From the NCBI RefSeq assembly GCF_034190915.1, contig NW_026947486.1, positions 19,060,001 to 19,124,000 on the forward strand: a stretch of 64,000 bases of DNA, in the 5' to 3' direction. The notes beneath the pieces were generated by a model. That model made no database searches. It was given only the letters and a program-made list of their open reading frames with translations, and was not told the origin of the DNA. Positions 32,264 to 43,298 of this stretch are shown here, in pieces (position 1 is the first letter of the stretch; each line of letters opens with the position of its first letter). The stretch comes from Cavia porcellus (taxonomy: Eukaryota; Chordata; Mammalia; Rodentia; Caviidae). The position numbers and the translations under genes were made by a program.

Positions 32264-32626
32264 CTCAGTTGCCCTTCACAACCAAGGATGCATTTGCTAA
32301 CAGCCAACAGCAGAACCACTCCAAACCCTACTATAAAAACCTCTAGTATCCCTCTAAACTCTAGTGTGGTTCCCTTTTCTGACTCTCTCACTGTTTCACA
32401 TGCCATGCACTTCAGTAAATTTCTTCTACATTTATTCTGTTGTTGGCAAGTTCTTTTACTGCCTACATCATCACTCTTCCATACATGGTCAAGCACAATG
32501 CAAATGATGACCCACACTATGCTTCACTCTTCGTTGATCTCAGTCATAGAGCAAAAAGGGGATCCCAGAAAGAGCCCAATATTCTCCCTTACAACTAAGC
32601 ATATGGACCTGGCAGTCCAAAGAGAC
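32262..32626. other. No gene recognised
   Basis: A 167-codon frame spans 32147-32650, but its length is inflated by the CT repeat (Leu-Ser run) and it has no domain. Confidence 0.45.
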
Positions 32627-32943
32627 TGTATTAATCACATACTCTATTAGTGGAACAAGATATCTGACATCCACAACCTAAAGGAGGAAAAGTTTATTTT
32701 GGCTCACAATTTCAGTGGACTCAGTACATAGTCAGCTGGCTCCAAGACAGAAACAGTATGGCAAAATGACGTGACAGAGAAAAACTGTTTATCACATGGC
32801 AGCCAAGAGGCACAGAGAGAGGGGAGGAGCTGGGGAGGAGAAAACACTCTTCTAAATCATACCCCCAGTGACCTGTTCCTTCTGACCAGACCCCACTTCT
32901 GAATGTTAGACTTTGGGGGACATTTTAGATCCAAAGCATAACA
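32627..32943 (-). mobile_element. MaLR-type LTR, antisense, with a 5-bp target duplication
   Basis: Starts 'tgtattaatcacatactcta' and ends 'gatccaaagcataaca'. It contains 'aagtttattttggctcacaa'. Flanked by GAGAC on both sides (32622-32626 and 32944-32948), the 5-bp duplication usual for ERVL/MaLR. Confidence 0.85.
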
Positions 32944-33430
32944 GAGACCAAAGTAGCTAGAGTTCACAGAGCCAGGCACCAGAGAGTGGGGAGATACATA
33001 TAAAGGAAAGAGCTCCAGAACTCTGCAGCATGTCTCACTTTGAGTTTTTAGTTGAATATTTTTTAGCTCATGCATATGAGAACCCAAGGCTGGGCAACAA
33101 AACACCAGAAAACATTAGACAGAATAACATCTGGAGTGCACATAGGAAATAACTATTATTTACAGCAGCTAAAGTGGAAAGCCTCATAATTCTCAGGGAA
33201 TTGAGCTGAGCACTTTAAAAGGCTTTATGTCAGTAGCGGGGACAAAATTATCCCTAATTAAATGGTGTGCCGGCCCCAACTTGAAAGCAACATCTTGAAA
33301 GGATTAAACTATTTTCCAATAAATTAACTCTGTCTAGGAATATAGTATAATGATATCTATAGGAACAAATAAGTATTCAACCTCAAGCAAGATTAAAGTC
33401 ACAGTAGCTCACATGCAATCAAAAATAGAC
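32944..33430. other. No gene or repeat recognised
   Basis: Unassigned sequence between a MaLR LTR and a B1-dID SINE. Confidence 0.4.
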
Positions 33431-33628
33431 AGCCAAGCTTGTTTGCACATACCTGTAATTATAGCATTGTGGAATAATGAGGCAGTACATGTGAGTTCCA
33501 ACCCAGCCCAAGAAGTTTGGTAACTTAGCAAGATGGTGTCTTAAAATTTAAGAAAATAAAAATTAAAAAGGCTTGGGAAGTAGCTTAGTGAGATAGTTCT
33601 GGGTTTAATCCTCAGTATCAGAAGAAAA
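33431..33628 (+). mobile_element. B1-dID SINE, diverged
   Basis: 'cagccaagcttgtttgcaca', 'cacctgtaattatag'-like B1 words, then 'ggcttgggaagtagcttagt' and 'gtttaatcctcagtatcaga' from the ID-like half. Confidence 0.72.
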
Positions 33629-33765
33629 GAACAGGCATACAAAGAACTACAAAAACATTATCCATAATTTTGAGGAAAACAATCAAAACAGACCTAGAAT
33701 GAAAAAGCACAAATTATAGAATTAATAGCCAGGATAATTAAAACAGTCATTATAACTATGTTTGG

Positions 33766-33932
33766 GCCGGGTGCGGTAGTACACACCTATAATCCCAGCA
33801 TTTGGGAGGCTGAGGCAGGAAGATTGTTGCGAGTTTGAGGCCAGCCTAGGCTACATAGTGAGTTCAAGACCAGCATGAACTACATAGCAAGACTCTGTCT
33901 CAAAAAAATAAAATAATAACAATAATAATAAC
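33766..33932 (+). mobile_element. B1-type SINE (long variant)
   Basis: 'gggccgggtgcggtagtaca', 'tttgggaggctgaggcagga', two 'ccagc' blocks and an A-rich tail with 'aataacaataata'. A fairly young copy. Confidence 0.9.
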
Positions 33933-34284
33933 TTCATTCCACATATTCAAATCTAGATTAAGCATATCAATATAGACATGGAAGATTTTTTAAAGTCACA
34001 TATAGAACTTGTAAACATGAAAACTACATTGGATGACATTAATGAGTTTACATGTTGCAGATGAAATGATTAGGGAACTTGAAGACATAGTAGTAGAAAT
34101 TATCCAAATTGAAATGCAGAGGGGAAAAAGACTCAAAAATGAACAAAGTATCAACTGTGGAGCAAATTCCATTTGTCTAATATGAGTATAATCTGGAAGT
34201 CCTTTTTCGTAAATGTCTTTACAAAAATACTGACTGCCTCTCCCAAGTGCCATTCAACAGAAAAGCAGGTTCACAAAGACATTA

Positions 34285-34525
34285 AAGTGTGTCTTCATCC
34301 ACCTGTTCACCAAATCTGACACTGTACAACTTTTAGCTGTTCCCCAAAATCACAATGACAGTGAAAGGTAAATGTTTTAAATCGAATCAGAACACTGAGG
34401 CAGCCACAATAGTACAACTGTAGACATCACAGAAGAGAGCTTCTAGACCTGCTTCGTAAAATGGCAAGAACAGTGAATGGGTTAAGTGTGTGGGAAACGC
34501 AGGGTAGTATTTTGAGGGAGATTAA
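34285..34525 (+). pseudogene. mariner-family transposase relic (C-terminal part)
   Basis: Pieces of a Tc1/mariner transposase C-terminus are visible across frames. 'NFWLFPKITMTVKGKCF' (near 34335-34375) corresponds to the family's D-F-L-F-P-K-L block. 'EWVKCVGNAG' with 'YFEGD' (near 34465-34530) corresponds to the terminal W-x-K-C-x-x-x-x-G-x-Y-F-E-G-D block. The catalytic Asp of the first block reads as Asn. There are stops and at least one frameshift. No inverted termini were located. The transposase would have cut and pasted a DNA transposon; this copy is dead. Confidence 0.7.
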
Positions 34526-34556
34526 TGGCAGTGTCTTTTTCTGTAATAAACTTTTT

Positions 34557-34706
34557 GGTCGTTTTTGAGGCAGGGTTTCATTGTATGGTTCATGCTGACC
34601 TTAAGCTCACTTTGTACCCCAGGCTGGCCTTGAATTTGTGACGATCCTCCTGCCTCGGTCTTCCCAAGTGCTGGGATTACAAGCATGTGCCACTGCACCT
34701 GATTTC
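34557..34706 (-). mobile_element. B1-type SINE, antisense
   Basis: 'gtttttgaggcagggtttca', 'caggctggccttgaatttgt' and 'caagtgctgggattacaagc'. Flanks 'taataaact'/'taataaatt' may be the target duplication. Confidence 0.88.
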
Positions 34707-34844
34707 TAATAAATTGTAATCTAAACTTTGGCAGGAATTTGTAATCACACCTTGAACATACAGTTCTCTCTAAAGAGTAGGAGAGACAGAAGAAGTAAAC
34801 AAGGGAGTATGACCTGTACCTGAGAAAATCCACCCAGAATGACC

Positions 34845-34910
34845 AACAGAGACAATGTCCAGGTCTAAATATACTTTTAAAGTTTTCAAAAGCATTTTTA
34901 GTTTAATATG
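34845..34910 (+). repeat. 66-bp direct repeat, copy 1
   Basis: 'aacagagacaatgtccaggt' through 'gttttcaaaagca' to 'taatatg'. Matches 36131-36200 with only a few differences. No repeat family recognised. Confidence 0.85.
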
Positions 34911-35583
34911 CTCATAAATTATTTAAAAAGTAAATCATATTTGATAGCAACCCTTTATGCCAGAATAAAGTAGAGTAACAAGTATACCAGAAAAGAAAGT
35001 GTGAGCCAATGAATTTAGGCCAAACAAAACTATCTTTGAACTTTAAAGGAGTTGGACAAACTGCTCTCAACATGCTAGAACTCAAGGGACTATTGCCTTC
35101 ATAAGATCTTGTTGAGGAATCTGTTAAAGAATAAACTTCAGAAAAATGAGAATTGCTGTCATTGGCACCAGGAATAATGATGCATATTGAACTAAGAGCC
35201 AAAACAACACCAGTAAGAGGGAGATGTTAGTATGTAATAGCTCTGGTAAGGCAGCTATAGTACAGCTATGAAAGCATTAAGAAACAATGGGAGAGAATAT
35301 ATCCACACTTTTGAACTATTCTCACTAATCATATCAGTAGAGACTGAACAATGTGGGTGACCAAAAAAGGGTCAACAGAACAGGACTCAGACTGCTGTCT
35401 TCAACAGCCTCCTCAACAGGTGACCTTGGACTGAGATCTACGAAGGAAGGTGACTTCAGGAGAGGTCCCAGCCTTACCTAACCAATAAGGGTGGCTTGTT
35501 GTGCCTACGTGGTGCTGACATTGTGGTTTATGCTAATCATCTGCTTTCTTATAAATAATAAGTAAATGAAATAAGAACCCTTC
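34911..35583. other. No gene recognised
   Basis: Lies between the two copies of the 66-bp repeat. No domain or named element seen. Confidence 0.4.
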
Positions 35584-35745
35584 TTAGCTAGGCATGGTGG
35601 TTGGAAGCCTAAAGCAGGAGGATCAAAAGTTCCAGCCAATCCTGGCAACTTACATGGCAACACTCTGTCTCAAAATAAAATGAAAAATAAAAAAAGAGTT
35701 GGAGATGTAACTCAGTGGGAAGGCCCCAGCTCAATCAAAACTTTT
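35584..35745 (+). mobile_element. B1-dID SINE
   Basis: 'tagctaggcatggtggttgg', 'actctgtctcaaaataaaat', then 'gttggagatgtaactcagtg'. Confidence 0.78.
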
Positions 35746-36130
35746 TTCTCTACAGCAACATGGCAGCCTCTCTCAGCCAGAATGCTACATTCTGGATCTC
35801 AGGACTGCTACAATGTCAACCCTGTAAATGCTGGTTTATAGCTAGGGGCTAGGGAAGAAGTTTTTAAGTAGCTTTGTATTGGCTATTACAACTGAATGTA
35901 TAATAAAATGATGTAAAATGTTACATGTATCATTTCATCAATGTAAAACGGATCTGCTTGCAGAGAAAGCTACAGAAACAAAAATTAGTGGATCAGACAG
36001 TTCCCTTGCTTTTTGCTGCCTTTGGGAAGGTTGAAATTTCAACTTTTTCAAGTACTAGAAACAGAACAAAGTCTCTAGAACTAATGCTTTTTGCTCATTG
36101 GAGCCGCTGGTAAAAGGGGGAAAACATGAA
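35746..36130. other. No gene recognised
   Basis: A short frame at 35925-36113 has no identifiable domain. Confidence 0.4.
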
Positions 36131-36200
36131 AACAGAGACAATGCCCAGGTCTAAATATACTTTTAAAGTTTTCAAAAGCAGTTTTTAGTTTTTTAATATG
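36131..36200 (+). repeat. 66-bp direct repeat, copy 2
   Basis: Second copy of 34845-34910, 1286 bp downstream, with small indels in the T-run. It directly precedes an antisense SINE. Confidence 0.85.
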
Positions 36201-36215
36201 TTTGTCTGTTTGTTG

Positions 36216-36406
36216 TTTGTACTAGAGATCAAACCCAGGACATTCACAATGAACTACCTTCTCAGCCCCTTTTTTCTTAAATTACTTGGAGACAGGGTCT
36301 CACTAAGTTGCTATATCACCAGGCTGGGCTCAACCTTGCAGTCCTCCCGCTTTAACCTCTCAGAGCACCAACATTACAGGCATGTGGCCAATACACCCAG
36401 CTGCCA
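36216..36406 (-). mobile_element. B1-dID SINE, antisense
   Basis: 'gtactagagatcaaacccag' (ID-like half, antisense), then 'gagacagggtctcactaagt' and 'acaggcatgtggccaataca' (B1 half). Confidence 0.8.
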
Positions 36407-38074
36407 AGTGTGCTCTTATTGACATGAAGTGTCTGGTTTGGAGGGGTTGATGGTCTTTCAGCCTAATATATGTTGAGTGGGTCCACTTGAACTCTTAGCT
36501 TCACAGGATAAAGAACTTTATAGACATCCTGATACGTCACTTGGACTTGTAACACAGCCATCTGACCCTTCCTTGTCTCCTACTAAACAAAACCCACCCG
36601 CCCCCACTGTTTTTTTACAAATCTTGGATTCACAGACCCAACTGCTTGGTGATGATCATGAACTGAAACTTGATATCTTTTGCATTGTTCCCACCTTTCA
36701 TGAGCTATGCAGAATTGAAAGCTCATCTCAAACAACATATTTCAGGTGACAAGATCCTCTGCAGGCCACCAATAATGAAATGATGGACACTGGCACGACT
36801 GTCTGGGTCACAGACAACTGCCAACAGGAAAGGGCATTTTTTCAGAAGACCATTTCGAATTGCACTGCTGAATGATTAAATTTCTGCCTCAGAGACAAAC
36901 TGCATTCCTAATTTGTGATCTCTCTTAAAAGCTGCAGGTTGTGGGAGGACACATCACAGGATGTGTGACTGCTTCACCCACTCCCCACAGATCACACTCA
37001 GGCTGCCTCTTGTAAGTGTCTTTCTGCTGCTGGCTTTCTAGATTACTTGCAGTTTGTACCAGTGGACTGGTCACCTGACTACTGCCCTCTGCTCTCTCCT
37101 TACACACAGCTGCTTAGGAAGATAGTTCAGTGTAGCTCTCCCCTGCAAGGAGTTTAATTGTGTTTAGTCTGTTCACTGGGAAAATGATTAGGACAAAAGG
37201 AATGAGAGATTATGGAAAGACATCTTTTAAAAGTTCAAAAGTTCACAATCTGTCTGACCAATTCCTGGATGTGATGTGTCTTGCTGACTGAATTGCATAA
37301 AGATGTATTCTTGAGACAATATTTCTTGCCTTCTTGCATACAGCCTTTCCAGGCTAATCTGAAAGAATAAAATGATTGGGAAACACAAAATTATGATTAC
37401 TGAATGAGACACACAGATTTTGTAACAATGAAGAAGAAGGAAAACCCCAGGGAGGAGCAAGGGGGTGGAGAGAAGGCACTGATGACTTTTATGTTTTCGG
37501 AACTGCTTCTGGAATTTTTCCCTTCTTCCTGTAGAAAAATGTCCCATGCTTTGTTCCCAAGTTGCCTTGTGTGTGTACTTGGAAATGAAACCAACTGCAA
37601 AGTTTCCCATCACCCTTGGTAATGAGGACTCTGGGACAGTAGGAATGACACATGCTCCTGTTCTTGGTACACAGAACCACTTCCAGATGTCACCCACACT
37701 CATGAGAACAATGGGCTGATGTCATGAGTAAGTCAAACTGGTGGGACCCGACCACTTTCAGGCAATCTTTCTGAAATCAAGGTTTACACTGAATTATTAG
37801 GATTGTACTGGGCCGGAGACCCTGTCAGTTTGTACTGCCTATCTAGCATAAGTCTTACTAGGTGTCCTGACAGTCATAACTACTTGGTTTCCAGAGCTAA
37901 CACGTGCCTTTAGGACTGTACTTCTATGTGTACCCTTCTCTCCTGACTGAATCAGCCCTGGAAGGCATTCATTCAGGTTAGCTTCAATTTAACAGACAGA
38001 TTTGGGCTAAGCCTGAACTGATGCTGTGGCAAAAATAAATGCACAGAAATTTAAGAAGGAAGTCACATAGCTTT
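36407..38074. other. No gene or named repeat recognised
   Basis: Includes an antisense open frame of 158 codons (37227-37703) with no recognisable domain. Its overlap by unrelated frames on both strands suggests chance. Confidence 0.4.
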
Positions 38075-38089
38075 CTAAGATGCACTTTT

Positions 38090-38173
38090 TTTTTTGGTGG
38101 TGCTGAGAATTGAACTCACGACCTTGCGCTTGCCAGGCAGGCATTTATGCTACTGAGCTAAATCCTCGGCCCC
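38090..38173 (-). mobile_element. tRNA-derived SINE, antisense
   Basis: 'ggtggtgctgagaattgaac' to 'gagctaaatcctcggcccc'. Perfect target duplication ctaagatgcactttt (38075-38089 and 38174-38188). A clean, intact reference copy for this family. Confidence 0.95.
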
Positions 38174-38323
38174 CTAAGATGCACTTTTGAGGTTGAAAGG
38201 ATTTGTTTTATCTGGTTAAATCCAGGGCCCTGGAGGGTATAACTGAAGTTAACACGGAAGCTGGTCTCATCTTGGTGCTATGGTACTACTATTTAATTTT
38301 GCTGTAAAGATGCCTTGACTAAT

Positions 38324-38447
38324 TGGGCACGGCAGTGCACACAGATAGCCGAAGTTACTCAAGTTGCTGAACCATGAGGATCACTTGAGCCCAGTAGTCT
38401 TATTGGGACCAGCCTGAACAACACAAGAAAGACCCTGTCACCCAAAA
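38324..38447 (+). mobile_element. B1/7SL-derived SINE
   Basis: 'tgggcacggcagtgcacaca', 'gaggatcacttgagcccagt' and 'gaccctgtcacccaa'. Perfect 14-bp duplication atgccttgactaat (38310-38323 and 38448-38461). Confidence 0.9.
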
Positions 38448-38579
38448 ATGCCTTGACTAATGATCCAGGGATAGATTTTGCAGAACGGGGTTGAGAAAAC
38501 TGTCCTGGGACTTCTATCCTTTAAAAAGCTGGCCCTTGGCTGGCAGCAAAATTTGGTTTTCAGGGATATTCCCAGCATC

Positions 38580-38985
38580 CCTTAATTGATGAGCATGGCT
38601 CACTGTGCCTAAACTGCTTGTGTAAATGGTGCTTTATGTTGATTATTGGCTTTCGCTCTGGGAGCCTAGAATTTTCTTAGCACTAAGCAGAGAGTGCATG
38701 AGGCCAGCCCCTAATAAACCCTCAGGGTTTGGATGTCTAATGGACTTTCCTGGGCAGAAGTCTTGCACATGTTGCTGCAATGTCCTTGCTAACATTGCAA
38801 GGAGAGAGCATGAGGAAGCTTGTTGACACAAACCTCCAGAATCCATCTGTACCTTTTTCTCTCCATGATTCTGTTACATATCCTTAGCTATAATAAACCT
38901 TAGGCAAGAGTATAGTGACATGTTCAGTGCTATGAATTCTAGCAACTCACCAAATATGAGGTGGTATTGTGAGCCTCCAACACAG
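38580..38985 (+). mobile_element. Possible ERVL-type LTR
   Basis: 'tataataaaccttaggcaag', 'agtgctatgaattctagcaa' and 'ggtggtattgtgagcctcc' near the right end resemble a mammalian ERVL-type LTR 3' end. The 5' edge is unclear. Confidence 0.45.
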
Positions 38986-39146
38986 TGGGATAATGTAAAT
39001 GGATAATTATGATATATTCCAACTTGGAGTTTGTCACTGGCTACAGATAAGATAATTTGAGCTTCAGGATATTAATACTTGCAATTTGACTAGAACTCAT
39101 CTAATTATTTAACTCACGAGTTCACAAGGATCTTTTAAAAAGGAGT

Positions 39147-39325
39147 TTGCATGTCTGTTGTCCTATTTGCTTGGAAGGCTAAGGCAGGACGATGACAAGT
39201 TTCAGCAACTTTGCAAAACCCTGTGTCAAAATAAGAAAATGAAAAATGGCTAGGGTACAGCTTAGTGGTAGAGTACTTACCTAGCATGCATGTGTCCCTG
39301 AGTTCAATCCCCAGAACTGCCTTTG
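39147..39325 (+). mobile_element. B1-dID SINE
   Basis: 'gcttggaaggctaaggcagg', 'aaccctgtgtcaaaataaga', then 'gctagggtacagcttagtgg' and 'gagttcaatccccagaactg'. Confidence 0.82.
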
Positions 39326-39540
39326 GAGAACAATAGTGAGCCAAAGCATTTCCTTCTAAATGGGTATAGAGAAAAGAATAAAGTCTTTACCCTGCCTTTC
39401 CTACATGAACTGTAGGATCAGTAACCAAATGACAAAAATGACACATGAATAAAAGCATCTTTATAAATGTATTATAAGATATATCATGAATAGGTACAAA
39501 TGACGAATGTGGTCATTACGTATATCTGAATTGTAGCAAT

Positions 39541-40063
39541 TGTTGTACCCCCCCAAAATAAACAAGCCCTGTGATGTTGTCTGTTGTCAAGAAGTTTGTC
39601 CGTTGTTCTGTAAAAGAGCGCTTCATTTAAGATGGTACCCAGCGGCACATAGCAGGTGGAGTTGGCAAAGCTGTGCAACTGAGTCAGAATTTTGACAGAT
39701 TTTTATAGCACATTTACCAAATGAGTGACGTGACAGAGCAGAAATTAGGAAGGGCTTTGTTTCCTTTTGCTTGAGGTCAGAGACATTTCACAGTCTGTGG
39801 TTAGCCCTTTTGTTTTTTCTTAAGTTACAGCCCTTGTCTGCTAATTCCAAGAACATTTGTTTCTCACAAAGCAAACAAAGGATGACACAGCATCATTTGT
39901 CTCTCTCAAAGGGAACAATGGTTAACATAGCAAAGAGGTTACTAAGGTGATGACGCATACAGAACAGTATTGTGACACTTCAGTTAATTTATATCTAATT
40001 TATAACAATGCGGTCGATGCTCCAGGTACATGGTTACTAGAGCAATAAGCATAGAGCATAACA
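39541..40063 (-). mobile_element. Solo LTR (523 bp), antisense, with a 5-bp target duplication
   Basis: Starts TGTTGTACCCCC and ends GCATAACA. Flanked by GCAAT (39536-39540 and 40064-40068). On the minus strand it carries a TATA-like 'gctataaaaatctg' and an AATAAA. A sister copy is in the opposite orientation at 53975-54467. No internal viral sequence is seen. Confidence 0.9.
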
Positions 40064-40068
40064 GCAAT

Positions 40069-40622
40069 AAACTTAGTTTTAAAAATAAAATAAAACTATT
40101 ATAATTAATAAATGAAAAAGAATTGCTGAGATTTGCCTGTAATCGCTGAGCAACCACCAGTGGATTTATTGGATCTTCTAAGCACTGAGCATCTCCACCA
40201 CTAATTACCACAAAGTGACCTTGAGAGATTCTGTGGCCCAGGTGTGAGGAGACTCCACCACTCATAAACTGGCTAAAGTGATCAGTCATCCTCAACCAGA
40301 TCTGAACTCTGCATCTGGCTGCCAATTTGCAGAAAATCCAAAATCCAGTGAAATTTGTCACCCTATACCACATAGATGCAGGATGTGGAAAATTCAGACA
40401 TGAATGAGAATCTTGAGGCAAGACTAACCTATAATGTTTAGGCATGCACAGTTTATTTAACTATTAAAAATACAAGGAAGTAATTAACAAAGTCAAGGAT
40501 AAGGATTAGTAGACTGAAATTGGATGGGTGCTACAGCTTAAATAGATCACCTAAAGTTTGTGTGTTTGAAATTTAATCTCCAGTGCAAAACAGTGCTTAG
40601 AGATGGGATCTTTAAAACCCTT
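40069..40622. other. No gene recognised
   Basis: Unassigned sequence. Confidence 0.4.
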
Positions 40623-40796
40623 GGGCTAAATGTGGTGGCGCATTCCTATAATCCCAGCTCTCGAGAAATTGAGACAAGATAATCACTGTGAATTCAAGGC
40701 CAGCCTGGGCTAAATAGTGAAGTCAAGGCCAGCCTGAACTACAGAGTGAGACCCTGTCTCAACTAAATAAATAAATAAACAAAAAAATAAAAAAAA
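40623..40796 (+). mobile_element. B1-type SINE (long variant)
   Basis: 'tgtggtggcgcattcctata', two 'caaggccagcctg' blocks, 'gagaccctgtctcaac' and an 'aaataaata' tail. Confidence 0.88.
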
Positions 40797-41022
40797 TCCC
40801 TCGGTCCCTCAGTCAGTGTAGCACATGCCCATATCATACTTTTCTAATGAAAATATTCACTGTAGCATAACAGCAGCCAGCTGTGTGTCTCAGTAGCTGT
40901 GCTGGAGGAATACAGGAAGCAATCTTTGTGTTCAGTCACTTGATACAATGAACAGCAAGGTGGATGTATGTGTGTCAAAATGTCACTATATCAACAGGTG
41001 AGTTTTACCTATATTATATGCC

Positions 41023-42120
41023 ATGTTACATTTTTGTGTATTTATAACTCATTTTATTAAATGTTTTGTTTTGATTTTTCTTGTAGAATTATCCCAATTC
41101 AATATGATGTCACGTGAAAATCTACTCTTACAGCTTCGGGAGGAGGTTGAAAGTGAGTCATCAGGTGACTCAGCAACTGTTGATGACTTGCATTATATAG
41201 GCCAAAGAATTTGCAACACTGAGACAGAGCAAGATGTAACAAAAAAGTACAGAATGAAGACCCTGATTCAAAAGAGGAAGAAAACAGTAAAGCAAATAAA
41301 TGTTTGACTAGTAAAAATGCTACAAAATGGTCATGCATACCTGAACAGTCCAGTTTTAGAACTAGGTCAGAAAATGCTGTTAGGTCCTGACCAGGAGTGA
41401 AACCTATTGCATAGAATGTCAGCATTTGATTCAATGTTGGAAATTGTTTGTACCAAATGATATCTTACATGTTGTCGTGAAATATGCTAATAATGAAATA
41501 GAAATAAAATGTTCTATCTGTACCAATAGTAATAAAAATATATTTATCATGACGCCTCATTATCTGAACTAAAATCCTTCATAACCAAACTTTCTCATTC
41601 TAATTGTCAGAATCTAAAGAATTTATGGAAAGGTGACAGATGTAATGCTAGAGATTTTTAGAACAAAGACTCAAAATATTTGGTTTCCTTCAAAACTGAC
41701 TATATTTTGATGACAAAAAACCTGCCAAGAAAGAAAAAAATTCAACAGTTTGGCTGCTATTTCCTCATCTTTTAGAAGCTTGGTTTCAAACTGTCAAGCA
41801 ATTTATACACCACCTAAATATTTGACAATCAAAGAACAAGTTGTATCATTTTGTGCTTGTAACTTTTGGCAAAATATGCCAAATAATCCTTCAAATACGG
41901 TATAAAAATATCTCTGGTAAATGCAAAGATGTTTTGCACCTTGAATTTAGAAATTTATCCTGGAACTCAGCCACTAGATCTTTATTTGTGCAGTAATAAA
42001 CTATATGATGTTGTGAATAGACCTGTTGCACCTATTTCAAAAAGTGACCAAAATGTCACACTTGACAACTGGTTAACTAGTTACGCATTGATGTTGCATT
42101 TACTAAAAGAAAACTAGTTG
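41023..42120 (+). pseudogene. piggyBac-type transposase relic
   Basis: An acidic N-terminal part (41100-41300, Glu/Ser/Asp-rich, then 'KKRKKTVKQ') fits the family's leader. The segment near 41340-41440 matches the 'R-x-G-x-K-P-I-A' lead-in to the catalytic domain. Near 41815-41900 'KYLTIKEQVVSF' stands where the family has T-I-D-E-Q, so the first catalytic Asp is Lys, and 'MPNNPSN' fits the following M-P-x-K-P block. The frame 41929-42117 gives 'LNLEIYPGTQP' and, near its end, 'DNWLTSYALMLHLLKEN', the family's Y-x-G and D-N-W-F-T-S blocks. The middle of the catalytic domain is missing or unrecognisable, with many stops and shifts. No TTAA-flanked termini were found. Confidence 0.72.
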
Positions 42121-42302
42121 ACTAGCACAGGAACTATTTGCAAGAACAAAGTGGAGATTCAAAAAAATATTGCTAGTTCACAATAGAGAAACATATAGTA
42201 CAATCTTTGGATTTCAGAAAGATATAACATTGACCTCATAGATGGTGAAGAAAGAGTAGTGTTGACACTGTCAAGTTTACACCATGCTGATAAGATTGAT
42301 AG

Positions 42303-42341
42303 TGAAGCTGGGCATGATGGTGTACACATATAATCCCAGGC
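42303..42341 (+). mobile_element. Truncated B1 fragment followed by a purine tract
   Basis: 'gctgggcatgatggtgtaca' plus 'ataatcccagg'. 42341-42440 is then A/G rich ('gaaggaaggaaggg', 'gaaaaaatggaa'). Confidence 0.7.
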
Positions 42342-42523
42342 GAGAGAGGAAGGAAGGAAGGGAAAAGGAAAAAAAGAGAATATAAGAAAAAATGGAAATA
42401 AACTTCTGTAAATAAGTGGGGAGGGATTGCAAGGAGGGGAGTGGATGGGATAAAAAAGAATCAAGGTATATACTATGTACAGGTACTTCCTTAATTCCTT
42501 AATATGAATATAAATATGATCAT

Positions 42524-43293
42524 TGTTATAACCTAAGCCCCCCTAACTATCGCACCTTAAAGTCTGTTCTGTATAAGTGCCACCTGCTGCTTTCCCTCCT
42601 CTTCCCCCTTCACATCTAACTAGGTTAAGTTTTAACTTCCTGAAAGGCCATAAAACAAAGGCCTGAGGTAATAGCTCCTGACAACCCCCTTCCCTACCCG
42701 GTGGCCCATCACAAATTGTGTTAATTGCATTAGATTGTATTAGATTGTACTAATCTTCACAAAAAAGCTTCGTTATATTTGTATCATAGCAATACCTGTA
42801 ACTTGGCCTTACTGTATATGTGTTTTCCTTATCCCTTTGGGTGACCTAATTGATATGTTAATCAATGCTCTCCTCTGTAAAGAATTGTAAAATCTTACCT
42901 AATTGATGTGTTAACCATTGTTGCCCTCTACAAATAACAGTTGTGGTGCTAAAGTAAGGTAACTAAGGTTGTTAATTGCTGTTAGACTTCTCTATTCTTT
43001 GCTAAGAAAAACAAGACTTCTTCTTATCTAAACTTGCTTGTATGCAAGGAGACTTGCAATCACTGTTTCTGTTTTGTATGCGCCACACCCCCATCCCCTT
43101 CCTTACATTGTGTGACCAGCAACTGTTTGTGGATTTACAAGATAAAAGCCCTGACTTTTAGCTGTGAGGTGCACAGTCTCCAAATTGGCTCCTGGAAGCT
43201 GTGTCACCAGGCCTGGCTTAAAATAAAGCCTTTGCTCCCCAAATTTTAATTTTTTGCTTCCTTGGATTTTATACAAGGGTCTGAGTTATCACA
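42524..43293 (+). mobile_element. Solo LTR (770 bp) with a 5-bp target duplication
   Basis: Starts TGTTATAACCTAAG and ends GAGTTATCACA. Flanked by ATCAT (42519-42523 and 43294-43298). TATA-like 'gataaaagccc' lies at about 43141 and 'aataaagcc' at about 43222. A related truncated copy is antisense at 26288. No internal viral sequence adjoins it. Confidence 0.92.
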
Positions 43294-43298
43294 ATCAT

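Noticed and set aside
32147..32650. 167-codon open frame
   Set aside because: Its length comes largely from the CT microsatellite (Leu-Ser run), and there is no domain.
37227..37703. 158-codon antisense frame
   Set aside because: No recognisable domain, and overlapping frames are open on both strands; most likely chance.
39984..40445. 153-codon antisense frame
   Set aside because: It overlaps the edge of an LTR and has no domain similarity I can name.
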